Shown here: one piece after another, positions 34,201 to 42,854 of the stretch
Layout of the letters: each line of letters begins with the position of its first letter
Numbering within the stretch: position 1 is the stretch's first letter
Source: JBASEY01 sp964404285
GTDB taxonomy: Bacteria; CSSED10-310
Length of the DNA stretch: 64,000 bases
Assembly (NCBI GenBank): GCA_964404285.1
Contig: CAYOJK010000004.1
Coordinates: 1-64,000 of the forward strand
Direction: 5' to 3'
Notes under the pieces: model-generated
Databases searched by the model: none
What the model saw: the letters and a program-made list of their open reading frames with translations, nothing else
What the model was told of the DNA's origin: nothing
Position numbers and translations under genes: made by a program

Positions 34201-37029
34201 TTCGTATTTTAAATCACCGGCACCATAATTTCCAGCTTTCAAAGCCGTGTGCCAAGAACGGCGAATCAGGCGTACCAACAGTTCATGACCGGGCTCAGGG
34301 GTATTCTCCGGCCCCAATAGCGCTACTTGTGAGGTGATTGAGTCGCCCTTGTTCAAAATACGAGGACTTTTGATGCCCAGCATAAATGGCGGTCTGCCTG
34401 CAACTTGTTTTACCGCTGTCACTGTTTGACCATCAACACCAGTCAACGTCGCTTCGATTACGTAATTGCGCGGCGCCAGGGATGGTTCATCCAATGGATC
34501 GACGGTTATCTCCGATGCGCCATTTGTATCGGTCTTGGTGACGATGTTGATAAGTTCGTTTTCTCTCAAACCCGGGCGAGACGAAAAATTTTCGTCAACG
34601 GCAAATCGGAATCCGGGTAAAGTTTGAGCCTGCCAAACAGCGGGATGCTGAGTCACCCGCCAACTCACCGGACGACTATCGAGCGCTCCACCTGCGTAGT
34701 AGCGCGCAGTCAACGATACGGTAAAGCTGGAATCCAATGGTACCGTGTCGTCGCTGTGTAACAGAGCTTCAAACAATGGTATTCGATAGTCTTCCAGCCT
34801 GAAGCGGCAGGTTGAAATCGTATCGCCTTCTTTCATGACAGATACGCGATAGGGGCCTGTCGGAGCATCCTGAGGTTCAAACTTGTGATAGAACGCTCCT
34901 TGCGAATTCACTTCAAGCGCTTGTGTCCAAATCAGATTGCCCGGCCCCTCGATTGTCATGGAAAAACTCTGATTTTCCAAAGAAAACTGACCTTCTGAAC
35001 GGTTACGTATCCAACCGCGAATATGCGTGGGTTCGCCGGGTCTGTACACAGGACGCTCAGTAAAAGTATGGCCGACAAGGGCGCTTCTATGCGTGCTATA
35101 GGGAATGTTTATAGGATTGTACAGCCAGTCTCCATATTTTTGCCAATATCCATCTTGGAACAGTTCTGGAGGATTTTCAGTATTCAGAATGAGAATATCC
35201 GTTCCGCTCTCAACACGAATCCGTTTCAGATTATAAAAATCCGACGAATTAGTCCGAGCTTCTCTGAAATAACCCATTGCATTTGTCTGGCCGCTGAGAA
35301 CTCGTGTCCATTCACCGTAGCTAAACCCTTCCAGCGTCACTCGCGCATTTGCTACCGGAGTGCCGGATTTCAACGATGTGACATAAAAACTAACGGCATC
35401 GGGCTCTTCAATTGTCGTCAACGCTAGATCCGTCACCTGTATCCGCATCCAATGGCGTTCACCTGGAGTATCCAAAGCCTGAACTCCGGCAAGATATGTT
35501 CCGGGCGCATTCGTCCCATCGATCTGTGCCAGATAATTCGCCAAATCCACCCCGTAGGTCCGAGCGTCTCCCATCGGCTTCAACGCCATTTCAACCACAT
35601 CGGAAACCTGATGAGACCCCATTGTTTCCAGTGTTTTCTGTAATTCCCAACTGGAGGAATACAGAGTTTGATCATGATAGTTTTCGTCTGAACTTTCTCT
35701 GTAATTTCTTGAAGACCATGTATCCGGGTTTGTCGTCACAGGCTCGTCTGGAAACGGCCATAGCGTTCTGTCCAATGGGTTTATTCGATAGATACGCACA
35801 TCCGCAACATGCTGACCACGACCAACCAACGGCAGCATTTTCGGCCCATATCGCTCAACAATGACATCCTGACCTGCCCATTTTAGAATTTTATCCGGTT
35901 GAGTAAATATAAATTGGAAGTCGATATGATTAACCTTGGCTCCCGGGTCAGAAAGACTGGTTCCGAATGCCAAGGATCGACCACGATTATCTTTGATCAG
36001 AGGTGATGGGCGTAAGACAGCTCGGTATGTTGTTTCAGGTAGAAAATCGCCGGTGACTTTGATGATCCGATCCTGTATGACAAACTGCTGATTGGCGACA
36101 GTTGGGTGGATGTGTATAAAATCCCACATTCCGGCAGGTGTTGTCGGTTCCGGTGGAGCGCTCATCCGAATCGACAACTCCGGAGGGTTGACGGAAAGCT
36201 CCAAAGGTTCTGTCAGCGCCACATCTTCTTCCGGCCTCAACGGCGCCTTCAGCCACGTTTCCCCAGAGCCGACAGCAAGCACACTAAATTGGCGCACCGT
36301 GGTAAAATCAAGCACAAATCGAGCTGTATCATCGGCAGGTTCCACCAGGTTCAACACCATTCGAGCGCGGACATTTTCCGGTATAGGGTGATTTAGTGTG
36401 AGAAGGTATTCCGCTTCGCCTTCCGGAACATTGGGTCCGGAGCGTTTTATCGAAAAGTGTTCTTTGTCCAAAACACGGGACGGTGAGCCATCTGTCCCTG
36501 GTGCGTTCCAGAGCTGAATCTGAATGTTTTCAGTCAGTTTATCACTATGAATCGGTGATGCAAAAACCAACTTTATCATCTCTACCGGCGGGACGTCCAG
36601 TTCGTTTTGTTCAGGCACGGTTCGGACAGGGCCTGCCGTCAATGTCTGAAGCGTCGCTTTTGCGCTCCCTGCCCGCAAGAGAAATGATGTGTATGCAGGC
36701 CACGGTTCTGATGGAGAAAACTGGAGTATCTTCGCATTCAGCCAACGCCATCCTCCCGGATGAGTTGGCTTCATATCGACCCATCGCTCAGGGTTCAATT
36801 CCGTTGAGGGATCCACTGGGCCAGTTGAAGAATCGAAAAAGATTGTGATCGGATCGAATGTACGAAGCCATCGATCCGGAATAATCGTATCTCCCCGTTG
36901 GGCAGTCGGCCGAACCGTATTTTGATCACCGGGAGAAACCGCTGATAAAGGAGTTGTCACGACCAAAAGAAATGTCAGGAATAAAAGCATGGAAACCAAC
37001 GTATTGTATCGATTAAATGAATAAATCAT
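31219..37029 (-). CDS. Bacterial alpha-2-macroglobulin, thioester type
   Basis: About 1936 aa from ATG 37029 (GGAGG ahead); an upstream ATG at 37050 lacks a site. A signal-like hydrophobic segment (about 10-30) exports it. The body has repeated macroglobulin beta-domains, a bait-like stretch around residue 1190-1225, and the thioester motif CTEQQ with Cys1457. This is the reactive site that traps proteases covalently, as in YfhM-class proteins. The usual lipobox is not obvious, so anchoring is uncertain. It lies four bases after a 1427-aa exported protein and overlaps pbpC. It probably guards the periplasm from host or rival proteases. Confidence 0.92.
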   Translation of the reverse strand: MIYSFNRYNTLVSMLLFLTFLLVVTTPLSAVSPGDQNTVRPTAQRGDTIIPDRWLRTFDPITIFFDSSTGPVDPSTELNPERWVDMKPTHPGGWRWLNAKILQFSPSEPWPAYTSFLLRAGSAKATLQTLTAGPVRTVPEQNELDVPPVEMIKLVFASPIHSDKLTENIQIQLWNAPGTDGSPSRVLDKEHFSIKRSGPNVPEGEAEYLLTLNHPIPENVRARMVLNLVEPADDTARFVLDFTTVRQFSVLAVGSGETWLKAPLRPEEDVALTEPLELSVNPPELSIRMSAPPEPTTPAGMWDFIHIHPTVANQQFVIQDRIIKVTGDFLPETTYRAVLRPSPLIKDNRGRSLAFGTSLSDPGAKVNHIDFQFIFTQPDKILKWAGQDVIVERYGPKMLPLVGRGQHVADVRIYRINPLDRTLWPFPDEPVTTNPDTWSSRNYRESSDENYHDQTLYSSSWELQKTLETMGSHQVSDVVEMALKPMGDARTYGVDLANYLAQIDGTNAPGTYLAGVQALDTPGERHWMRIQVTDLALTTIEEPDAVSFYVTSLKSGTPVANARVTLEGFSYGEWTRVLSGQTNAMGYFREARTNSSDFYNLKRIRVESGTDILILNTENPPELFQDGYWQKYGDWLYNPINIPYSTHRSALVGHTFTERPVYRPGEPTHIRGWIRNRSEGQFSLENQSFSMTIEGPGNLIWTQALEVNSQGAFYHKFEPQDAPTGPYRVSVMKEGDTISTCRFRLEDYRIPLFEALLHSDDTVPLDSSFTVSLTARYYAGGALDSRPVSWRVTQHPAVWQAQTLPGFRFAVDENFSSRPGLRENELINIVTKTDTNGASEITVDPLDEPSLAPRNYVIEATLTGVDGQTVTAVKQVAGRPPFMLGIKSPRILNKGDSITSQVALLGPENTPEPGHELLVRLIRRSWHTALKAGNYGAGDLKYETHVVETPITTKNVVSGDKPLDVSFSVSEAGVYIVELSARDKVGRAQRVAMDVFVQGPTPVTWERAPERGFTLRTDKSVYEPGDTAQLLIESPFQTAEALAVIESPDGLKFYHSAVRNGAGIIDVPIKSIWCPTVTASVMLMRGRLEGTRVDPVSGIDLGKPQTLGATVDLRVSESRYVASVKLAHPDRAVPGETIDLSIELHDSNHQPIAGEAAVWLVDRAVLALGREPDPNPLRDLLKPFGSTIGIRDTREMVIGNLPGVFTRGGDFGDDMAGDIFDRMSLRKKFVPVPFYEPFVSIGPSGKANLKVELPDNLTEFAVRAKASSGVDRFGFAENRLAVRLPLVVQPTLPRFLRPGDTFDALAVTRVVEGKGGIGHVALQAKGLNLKGPAAQQVNWEFNQPLRNTFALSLPHPGYDSEGRLKRDTVTVYMGAERLEDEVGDAAEMTLPIYDGVRDWTSVSEWQLKKGETVTVPGADLNKIRKDSARRTIRISASKLISTALQAESMLRDYPYTCTEQQVSRASGFLAAKQLRSTLKLPVEDTRYDTVIQNVIDYLPTVVTPNGLVSFWPGNPGYVHLTARTLLFLGQARIGGFDVDTLLVEKLVQALKNALRSDSSLLVRGHEMEERVMALEALMSFGQGDVGYIEEISRHAESLGLEARARIIRLFSDLPDVEEARLMALTESLLDGVIIQSVHGKPIAVGLDRAFYGWTQGFITDVTALSEILRTVNRLMPDDKRIQSLADGIASIIASGRLTTYHSAAVLTAVTELLETDRSSAEMIRLKLDKKEYVIDKNTSLLLLEDSGSSDMVIKIDEGSDVWIQAEFHGKPVLEPAELPGDSSGFAVKREWIIPKRANVSARKIMLETAGDTIELIEGTVVEEHVQIVNPEDRNYAVVFIPLAAGLEPLNPHLATSPPEAVPSGQLTQSPDYMEMRDHYVAYYYNSLPRGTYDFYFRASAMFPGTFTQPGAYTRLMYNFNQTGASPGIYVSISPSE

Positions 37030-37033
37030 GAAA

Positions 37034-40000
37034 TTAATCCTCCATCCCAAACAGAGTCAGGTTTTCCGGAGCTTTTAAGACAAACACCGGCTGAACATTT
37101 GCTGGTGGTCGATTTAATGGGTTTTTTATCGACAGAGTGTATGTCCCTGGTTCGAGGCGCTTATTGATCATGAGTCCTTCCGCCAGCTCTCTACCAGCGG
37201 CATCTGCCAGAATCGGCTGGATATAACCACTGCTGCTGTTGACATAAATACCTATTTCTGTCACGACCAGCAATTTAAATGTATATTTTTGGATCAAACC
37301 GGGCGCTAGAAAAATTTCCGGCATAGTATCATCTTTGACAACAAGGGTATCAGGTAAAGCTGCCATACTATCCGATGCAGACCAGGAGATACCCTTTGTG
37401 TGTTTTGTTGTATTATAAAACTTACACTGACGTTGCTTCGGATCGTATGTTCCGATGAAAACTCCCGTATCGGCGAAACAGTTTGGTTTTTCACGTGTCT
37501 GCACAATCGCCATAGTGCCCGGCGGGAGTTGATAGGTTCCCACCGAAGACGCTATCTCGATGGCTTTGCCGGCATCGAAAAACGCCGCTTCCACAGATAA
37601 AGGTTCCTGTTCTACAGAAAGCTCTTCACCCGCTTTAACCGGAGCGATCCTGAAGCCAATTTGTCGGTTGTTACCTCCTGGAATCAGGGTCTTCATCATG
37701 TTGTCGGAAGATGAGTTTTCGGCGCTATTCTGCTCCCAATTCCCATCAAATCCAATTTGAACCTTGCCGTTGTTGCTGAAAACAGTCGCCACAATTTCAT
37801 CTTTTTTACCCTGTTCGATATCGATCCAGACCTCATCATTTTGATCGACAAGCCACTCAACCCGGGGTGTATTTCTTGAAAGCGCCAATCGTTTCAACGT
37901 TGTTTGGGAGGGCCCAAGATTACAATCGAAAGATTGTGCAAAAGTAAATCCTTCTTTTGAATATAAGGCAGTTTTTTCACCAAAAATCTTTTGAAACGGT
38001 TTATCTTCTCGTGTTTGAAACCATAACGAGGTATCACCCTTAGTTTCCACCAGGTAACTGCCGTTTTTCTCTATTGAAACAGCAGAAGCGGCAATACAGG
38101 TTTCCCCAAGTTTTTTCGTTGTCCATTTCACCGAAATATTGCCTGCCCTGTCGAATTGACTATTTATCGGGATAACCGTTTTTTCCAGATGAATAGCTTC
38201 AGTGCGCTCATCGACACTCCAAACGATACAGCCATTGTTTGCAGTTTGTGCAGGGAAAAACACGTGATTTCTTCCCAACGAAATCGGTGAGTTGGCGCTA
38301 ATAGGAAACTCGGTGATTCCAGTCAAGCCTCGAGAAACAACATGAATAGCTGAAAAAGTATTAGGAGAAGAATTCAACGGAATGAAAAAAACATCGTTTC
38401 CGGGTGTGACAGACAGTTGCCCGGAGTCCGGCCATTGTATTGTTTGCACTGTAGGCATCGTGAAAAACACGTCTATTTCGTGTGCGTCTGAAAGAATCGG
38501 TTCTACAAAAAGTTTGTAATCACCGGGCTGGAGCCATAAAGCTAAATAGGGGTTCCAATCCCCCGGTATATCATCGGAGTTGGCAATCACGCTACCATTT
38601 GAGGACGTTAAAACCGCTCGTGTATCTATTGCAGCATCGACCGCAATAATAGCGAACTGCGCATCATCGCCTCCTACTCTAAGGCCAACACTGCCAGGGC
38701 ATTCTACTCTCGCTCTTGTGCCACCGACCAACGGATCGGCAAAAACATCTATGGTATAGGGTTTTAGGTTGTCAGGAAATGCTGATCTAACGTAGAAATC
38801 CCATTCACCAGCAGGAAGATGCCCTTTCCAAACGGTATTTTCGGATAATTTTGCTACAGGCGCATCAGCAGCAACGTTTTGAATCTGCCCTATCATCCCA
38901 GACGTCAACTGAACCGATAACTCAGTTTCAGCCTGCAACTGAAACGACCATATATCTGCTTTCGACTCAGTATCCGAATCTTTCCAGAATCCTTTGATCG
39001 TTTTCGCCAAATTCATCTGTCCCGGGTCATTGTACGAAAAATAGTCTGTATCGGCTGCCATGCCGACAGAAACACGTGCGGCATCGATAAAAGGCGAAGG
39101 GATTTGTATCAGATTATATCGTCCGGCATCGACATCCCGTAGGGCGATTTCTCCTGTCTGAACAGCCAATGGCCATCCGTTTGAATCAACCAGTCTCAAT
39201 AACGGCGATGTATTCAAAGTCTCAGATTTAATATGGTAGTGGCCTGATTCAGGAAGAATGATATCTGCATTGGCATAGGTTAAATCAGCAAGCGCTGTTC
39301 GGCATGTTTTACCGGGTTCGATATCACCAACCTGGATATCTTGGAGCTTTTTACATGACAATGTCATTGGCCCGGCAGTATTTGGGGGAGCTGAAATATC
39401 GATATAATAATCGCCGTTTGTAAGAAATTGCCGAAGTATTGTTGAATTACCCGCATCTGGAACCAAATAGCCGTCGAGATTCGTCTGCATGCCACTTCGA
39501 AGTTTAAACGAGGACTGGAAACGGCTTTTTGCCGTAATTTCATAAACACCGGCTTCAGATATTGGAATATGTATCTGAGAAGTAACTCCTGATTTTTTAT
39601 CGATCAATATCTGTTTTTCAGGCATCAGTGCAGCGATCTTCATCGACGATGTATCTTTGCGACCAGGTGTTTGCGTTTTTTGAGGTTGGAACAGCGCCTC
39701 TGGAATGCTGCTATCCAGAGTAGGTTTACCGACAAATATTCCGGCGCTAACGTTCAAAATATTTGTAAAGAAAAGATACTGTTTCTGATCGGTGAACACC
39801 AAATTAGGGAAGTGAACATATCCGTCGGCGTGGGCAGCGCTCATATTCAGCATGTTCCAATCAGGTTCACCATCTTCATCCAAAAAAGCTAGTTCTATCA
39901 ATCCGGGTTTATCCGGCTCGATTGTCAACTGACAAATAAACGTGTTGACATCGACTGTAGCAGGAAAATTTTGAGGGTGTGGCCTGACATAATCATTTGG

Positions 40001-41317
40001 TTTGTGGGTATGGAACGTTTCCAGTACAAATCGGCATGGTAACCCTCGCGAGTGCAACGTATATTTTCCAGCTTCTTTAAACCAGACAAAAAAACTGGTC
40101 GGTTTGGATATATTGAAGCTTCGATATGCTGGATTTGTTGGTTCCACATCGATACGCTTGGATGCTAGAATGGTTTCCTGTCGAGGTGATTGTTTGTTTT
40201 CTTCGATAATTATGGCATTGAGTTCGGCGTGATCCCGAGGGTTTCCTCCATGAAAAAATGTCACATCCCGGGTTCCATTTAAATTATAACGGGCGGGATT
40301 ACTGTAATTTTCACGAAACCAGGTAAAGTTGTATGAGGTATCAGGATATCCGCTGATCACAACGATTTTTCTGGAGTCGTGATCATATATTTTTCGCTCT
40401 ACCGATGGTTTTCGCAAATCGTTTATTTTAAGCGTATAGAATGATTCTAATTGGATATCATCATCGCTGAAGACTTGCTCAACAGATAGACTGGTTCCAA
40501 TGCTCAACGAGCCAAGTTTAAAAAAATCGGCGCCTGAGTCCACAAGAAAAAGATCATCGCCGAAAACACTGATATTTCGATTGATCGATCCGGCGGCAGC
40601 AACTGAAGTGATGCCCGTTCGCATATACAGAGGTGATGATGTGCCGCCGTAAGCCCATGGCAGAGGTTCACCTCCATAAACCGTTATCCTGTGCGTACCA
40701 GCAGGACATCTGACAAACAGACGGCACCGTTTTAGTGTTTGGCCTGAATTGTCTTCAACTCGTGACAAGATCGGCTCAAAATCTGTCAACCAGCTTCCAT
40801 TTAACCACAAACGCATATCCTGTAATGAGCGGCCGGCTGCATCGATATAGATCATTTGCGTATGGGAAAGAGTTAACCAGAAGTCCAGACTTTCCAAATC
40901 ATCCAGGGTTGTCTCCACTGGATCGATCCCTGGCAATTGAACCGGTCGATCAGTTACTGTCTTAAACGGCTCAGCGGTAATACGAACTGTTTCTTCTGCA
41001 TCTCCAGAACCTCTTATCCTCAACAGATAATCACCGGCGTCCAGAAAAGTATCCAGACGCCCATCATCAGAGCCGGCAACCCCGTATTCGGGCCCAGGTC
41101 CTTTGACCTGGTCAACCAGTTCTAAAGATGCTCCAACTGAACTGTGGACACGAAGAGCATAACGCCCGGCTTCCATTACGGTTAAAATGGTTTCTTGAAG
41201 CCCGACAGCCGAAACAGTCTCTTTACTGAGTTTACATGCGCTATAAACTGATGGACTAAAAAGAATAGAATATATTGTGACGCATAAAAGTGTTGAAGTG
41301 ATTAATTTATTTTTCAT
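37034..41317 (-). CDS. Large exported repeat protein in the A2M-pbpC operon
   Basis: About 1427 aa from ATG 41317, with GGAGGGCC ahead. A signal peptide ends near SVYSACK. The rest looks all-beta, with at least four spaced E-x-G-x-Y-x-(L/I/V) cores: MEAGRYALRV, EAGKYTLHSRG, EAGVYEITAK and ENGSYLVETK-like, plus ESGHYHIKSE. Each sits in about 100-150 residues and ends in a D-rich or (L/I)D-A-G-D-Y turn. That pattern recalls PPC-type domains in secreted proteins, but I see no protease or glycosidase site. Its position four bases upstream of the macroglobulin gene is the only functional clue; it may be a scaffold or partner. The function is unknown. Confidence 0.65.
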   Translation of the reverse strand: MKNKLITSTLLCVTIYSILFSPSVYSACKLSKETVSAVGLQETILTVMEAGRYALRVHSSVGASLELVDQVKGPGPEYGVAGSDDGRLDTFLDAGDYLLRIRGSGDAEETVRITAEPFKTVTDRPVQLPGIDPVETTLDDLESLDFWLTLSHTQMIYIDAAGRSLQDMRLWLNGSWLTDFEPILSRVEDNSGQTLKRCRLFVRCPAGTHRITVYGGEPLPWAYGGTSSPLYMRTGITSVAAAGSINRNISVFGDDLFLVDSGADFFKLGSLSIGTSLSVEQVFSDDDIQLESFYTLKINDLRKPSVERKIYDHDSRKIVVISGYPDTSYNFTWFRENYSNPARYNLNGTRDVTFFHGGNPRDHAELNAIIIEENKQSPRQETILASKRIDVEPTNPAYRSFNISKPTSFFVWFKEAGKYTLHSRGLPCRFVLETFHTHKPNDYVRPHPQNFPATVDVNTFICQLTIEPDKPGLIELAFLDEDGEPDWNMLNMSAAHADGYVHFPNLVFTDQKQYLFFTNILNVSAGIFVGKPTLDSSIPEALFQPQKTQTPGRKDTSSMKIAALMPEKQILIDKKSGVTSQIHIPISEAGVYEITAKSRFQSSFKLRSGMQTNLDGYLVPDAGNSTILRQFLTNGDYYIDISAPPNTAGPMTLSCKKLQDIQVGDIEPGKTCRTALADLTYANADIILPESGHYHIKSETLNTSPLLRLVDSNGWPLAVQTGEIALRDVDAGRYNLIQIPSPFIDAARVSVGMAADTDYFSYNDPGQMNLAKTIKGFWKDSDTESKADIWSFQLQAETELSVQLTSGMIGQIQNVAADAPVAKLSENTVWKGHLPAGEWDFYVRSAFPDNLKPYTIDVFADPLVGGTRARVECPGSVGLRVGGDDAQFAIIAVDAAIDTRAVLTSSNGSVIANSDDIPGDWNPYLALWLQPGDYKLFVEPILSDAHEIDVFFTMPTVQTIQWPDSGQLSVTPGNDVFFIPLNSSPNTFSAIHVVSRGLTGITEFPISANSPISLGRNHVFFPAQTANNGCIVWSVDERTEAIHLEKTVIPINSQFDRAGNISVKWTTKKLGETCIAASAVSIEKNGSYLVETKGDTSLWFQTREDKPFQKIFGEKTALYSKEGFTFAQSFDCNLGPSQTTLKRLALSRNTPRVEWLVDQNDEVWIDIEQGKKDEIVATVFSNNGKVQIGFDGNWEQNSAENSSSDNMMKTLIPGGNNRQIGFRIAPVKAGEELSVEQEPLSVEAAFFDAGKAIEIASSVGTYQLPPGTMAIVQTREKPNCFADTGVFIGTYDPKQRQCKFYNTTKHTKGISWSASDSMAALPDTLVVKDDTMPEIFLAPGLIQKYTFKLLVVTEIGIYVNSSSGYIQPILADAAGRELAEGLMINKRLEPGTYTLSIKNPLNRPPANVQPVFVLKAPENLTLFGMED

Positions 41318-41353
41318 GATGCATTGGCCCTCCAGAGTCAAAACATTGTCATG

Positions 41354-41362
41354 ATCATATCA
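41354..41362 (-). promoter_or_regulatory. Possible extended -10 promoter of the A2M operon
   Basis: On the minus strand, TGATATGAT (TG-n-TATGAT) lies 37 bases upstream of the first gene's ATG; no good -35 box accompanies it. It would begin the roughly 12-kb operon through pbpC. Confidence 0.35.
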
Positions 41363-41445
41363 AATGTACGAGGTTGAGAAAAACTCTTTTAACTTTTAGA
41401 CAAGTATTTCTGCATCCGATTTTTCCACGATGTTCTGACATTTGA

Positions 41446-41459
41446 TTGAGCTAAATCAA
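41446..41459. promoter_or_regulatory. FNR/CRP-family-like operator
   Basis: TTGAGCTAAATCAA matches nine of ten conserved positions of TTGAT-N4-ATCAA. It lies between two divergent units, about 78 bases before the predicted ferritin-gene transcription start. That places it within reach for an activator. A redox- or nitrosative-stress regulator would fit the ferritin-like product. Confidence 0.5.
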
Positions 41460-41494
41460 TATACGTGAATAGGTGATTGAATTAATCGTAACTT

Positions 41495-41524
41495 TTGCAG
41501 CTCGACACTGTCCCATGTTAGAAT
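41495..41524 (+). promoter_or_regulatory. Probable promoter of the ferritin-like gene
   Basis: TTGCAG (41495-41500), an 18-base spacer and TAGAAT (41519-41524; five of six matches). It leaves about 36 bases of leader to ATG 41568, which has AGGAGG ahead. Confidence 0.45.
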
Positions 41525-41567
41525 AGGCATTGATGAAAAGGACTGTTTTCAATCAGGAGGTTAACGA

Positions 41568-42065
41568 ATGAAGAGCAAAGCTGAAGAAACAATCAAAAAA
41601 GCTATTTTACTTGAACACAAAGGACGGGCTTTTTACAGTACAGTCGCCCAAAATACCCATAGCGAGGCTATTAGAGAAATTTTTTCATCTATGGCGCTGG
41701 AGGAAGAAGAACATCTTCGGGTCTTGTCTGAACAGCTTAAAAATCTTTCTCAGACCGGCGCCTTCAAGTTCATGGAGCTGCAAAAAATAAAAGATGATGT
41801 CAGCTCGAATGTATTGACAGCCAAAGTCAAAGAAGAAATTTCCGGCGCTGGTTATGAAGCAGCCGCTATTACGGCAGCAATGCACTTTGAGCAAGAGGCA
41901 ATCAATTATTATTCAAGTCAAGCCAAAGCGGCACAGGACGAAGACGAAGCGAGAATTTTCACCTGGTTGGCGGAATGGGAAAAAACACATCTGGATCTTT
42001 TGGTTCAAATTGACAGGGAATTGCAACAGCAAGTCTGGTTTGATCAAGGCTTCTGGCCTTATTAA
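41568..42065 (+). CDS. Ferritin-like diiron protein (rubrerythrin-type)
   Basis: 165-aa four-helix protein. Diiron ligands are visible as E/H pairs: LEHKGRAFY, EEEEHLRVL, FEQEAINYY and EWEKTHLDLL. No rubredoxin domain follows, so it is the short ferritin-like or erythrin class, probably for peroxide or iron handling in an anaerobe. The C-terminus WFDQGFWPY is typical of this small subgroup. Its promoter has a nearby FNR/CRP-type site. It ends four bases into the convergent YacP-like gene. Confidence 0.85.
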   Translation: MKSKAEETIKKAILLEHKGRAFYSTVAQNTHSEAIREIFSSMALEEEEHLRVLSEQLKNLSQTGAFKFMELQKIKDDVSSNVLTAKVKEEISGAGYEAAAITAAMHFEQEAINYYSSQAKAAQDEDEARIFTWLAEWEKTHLDLLVQIDRELQQQVWFDQGFWPY

Positions 42066-42688
42066 AAATCCACAGGTTTGTCCAGTTGGTCCGCGAATAG
42101 CTCGCTTAATTCATCTTTGATTTTACGAACGTTTTTCGTCGACACAACGTCAGATTCTTCCAATTGACCCCTCGGTGAAAACGATTGGCTTGAACCTTTG
42201 TCTTTTCGTCGAGGGTTGTTGTTTCTGTATTTCTTTTTAAAAAACTTTTCCGGAGGAATTATCTTAGCCCCATGCATCGCTACGGCGTTGCTCAAATCTA
42301 TATCACCGGTGACGACAAATAAATTGTCCGATGGAAATATCTGAGCTGTTATTTTGATTATCCAGTCATCGGCTGTTTCACCTGACTCCGTATATATTTC
42401 CCTAACCCCACGCTTTTCATTTAAAATCTGATTTTTGGATTTTTCCGGTACAAGTCCGATAGAAGAATCGCCGTCAAAAACCAGATAGACGACATGGCCT
42501 GGATACGTCTCATGATAATGCCCGCATAACTCTCGAAGAACATCTCTAGCCTGTTCCATTGTGGGTTGTTTCGATAAAAAAGGATCTTGAAATATATAAT
42601 TGTACGCATCGATAAAAATACGAGCATTCGGGGTTGCATGTAGTTGTTTATCTATACATTGTTTTTTTTGTTCTGATAGCTTTTTCAT
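42062..42688 (-). CDS. YacP-like NYN-domain protein
   Basis: 208 aa with the NYN/PIN-like ribonuclease fold used by YacP/Rae1-type RNA-cleaving proteins. Conserved acidic residues occur in order: FIDAYN (Asp near the N-terminus), VFDGDSS, ESGETADDWI and VTGDIDLSNAV. The C-terminal third is basic and unstructured-looking (FFKKKYRNNNPRRKDKG), suggesting RNA contact. The second of two adjacent ATGs (42688) is better spaced from GAGGAA. Translation-linked mRNA cleavage is the family's proposed role; the target here is unknown. Confidence 0.75.
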   Translation of the reverse strand: MKKLSEQKKQCIDKQLHATPNARIFIDAYNYIFQDPFLSKQPTMEQARDVLRELCGHYHETYPGHVVYLVFDGDSSIGLVPEKSKNQILNEKRGVREIYTESGETADDWIIKITAQIFPSDNLFVVTGDIDLSNAVAMHGAKIIPPEKFFKKKYRNNNPRRKDKGSSQSFSPRGQLEESDVVSTKNVRKIKDELSELFADQLDKPVDF

Positions 42689-42854
42689 CATTTCCTCAAT
42701 ATGTTAGTCTGCCTCTTTATAAAACAGATTTTAAAATTCATCAAGTTTTTCTTTTTCTAATCCGACTGGATAGTTTTGAACGATATTTAGAAGCTTTTTT
42801 CGCGTTTTATTCAAAGCGGTTGAATTACGTCATTGATTACTGCATGATAATTTC

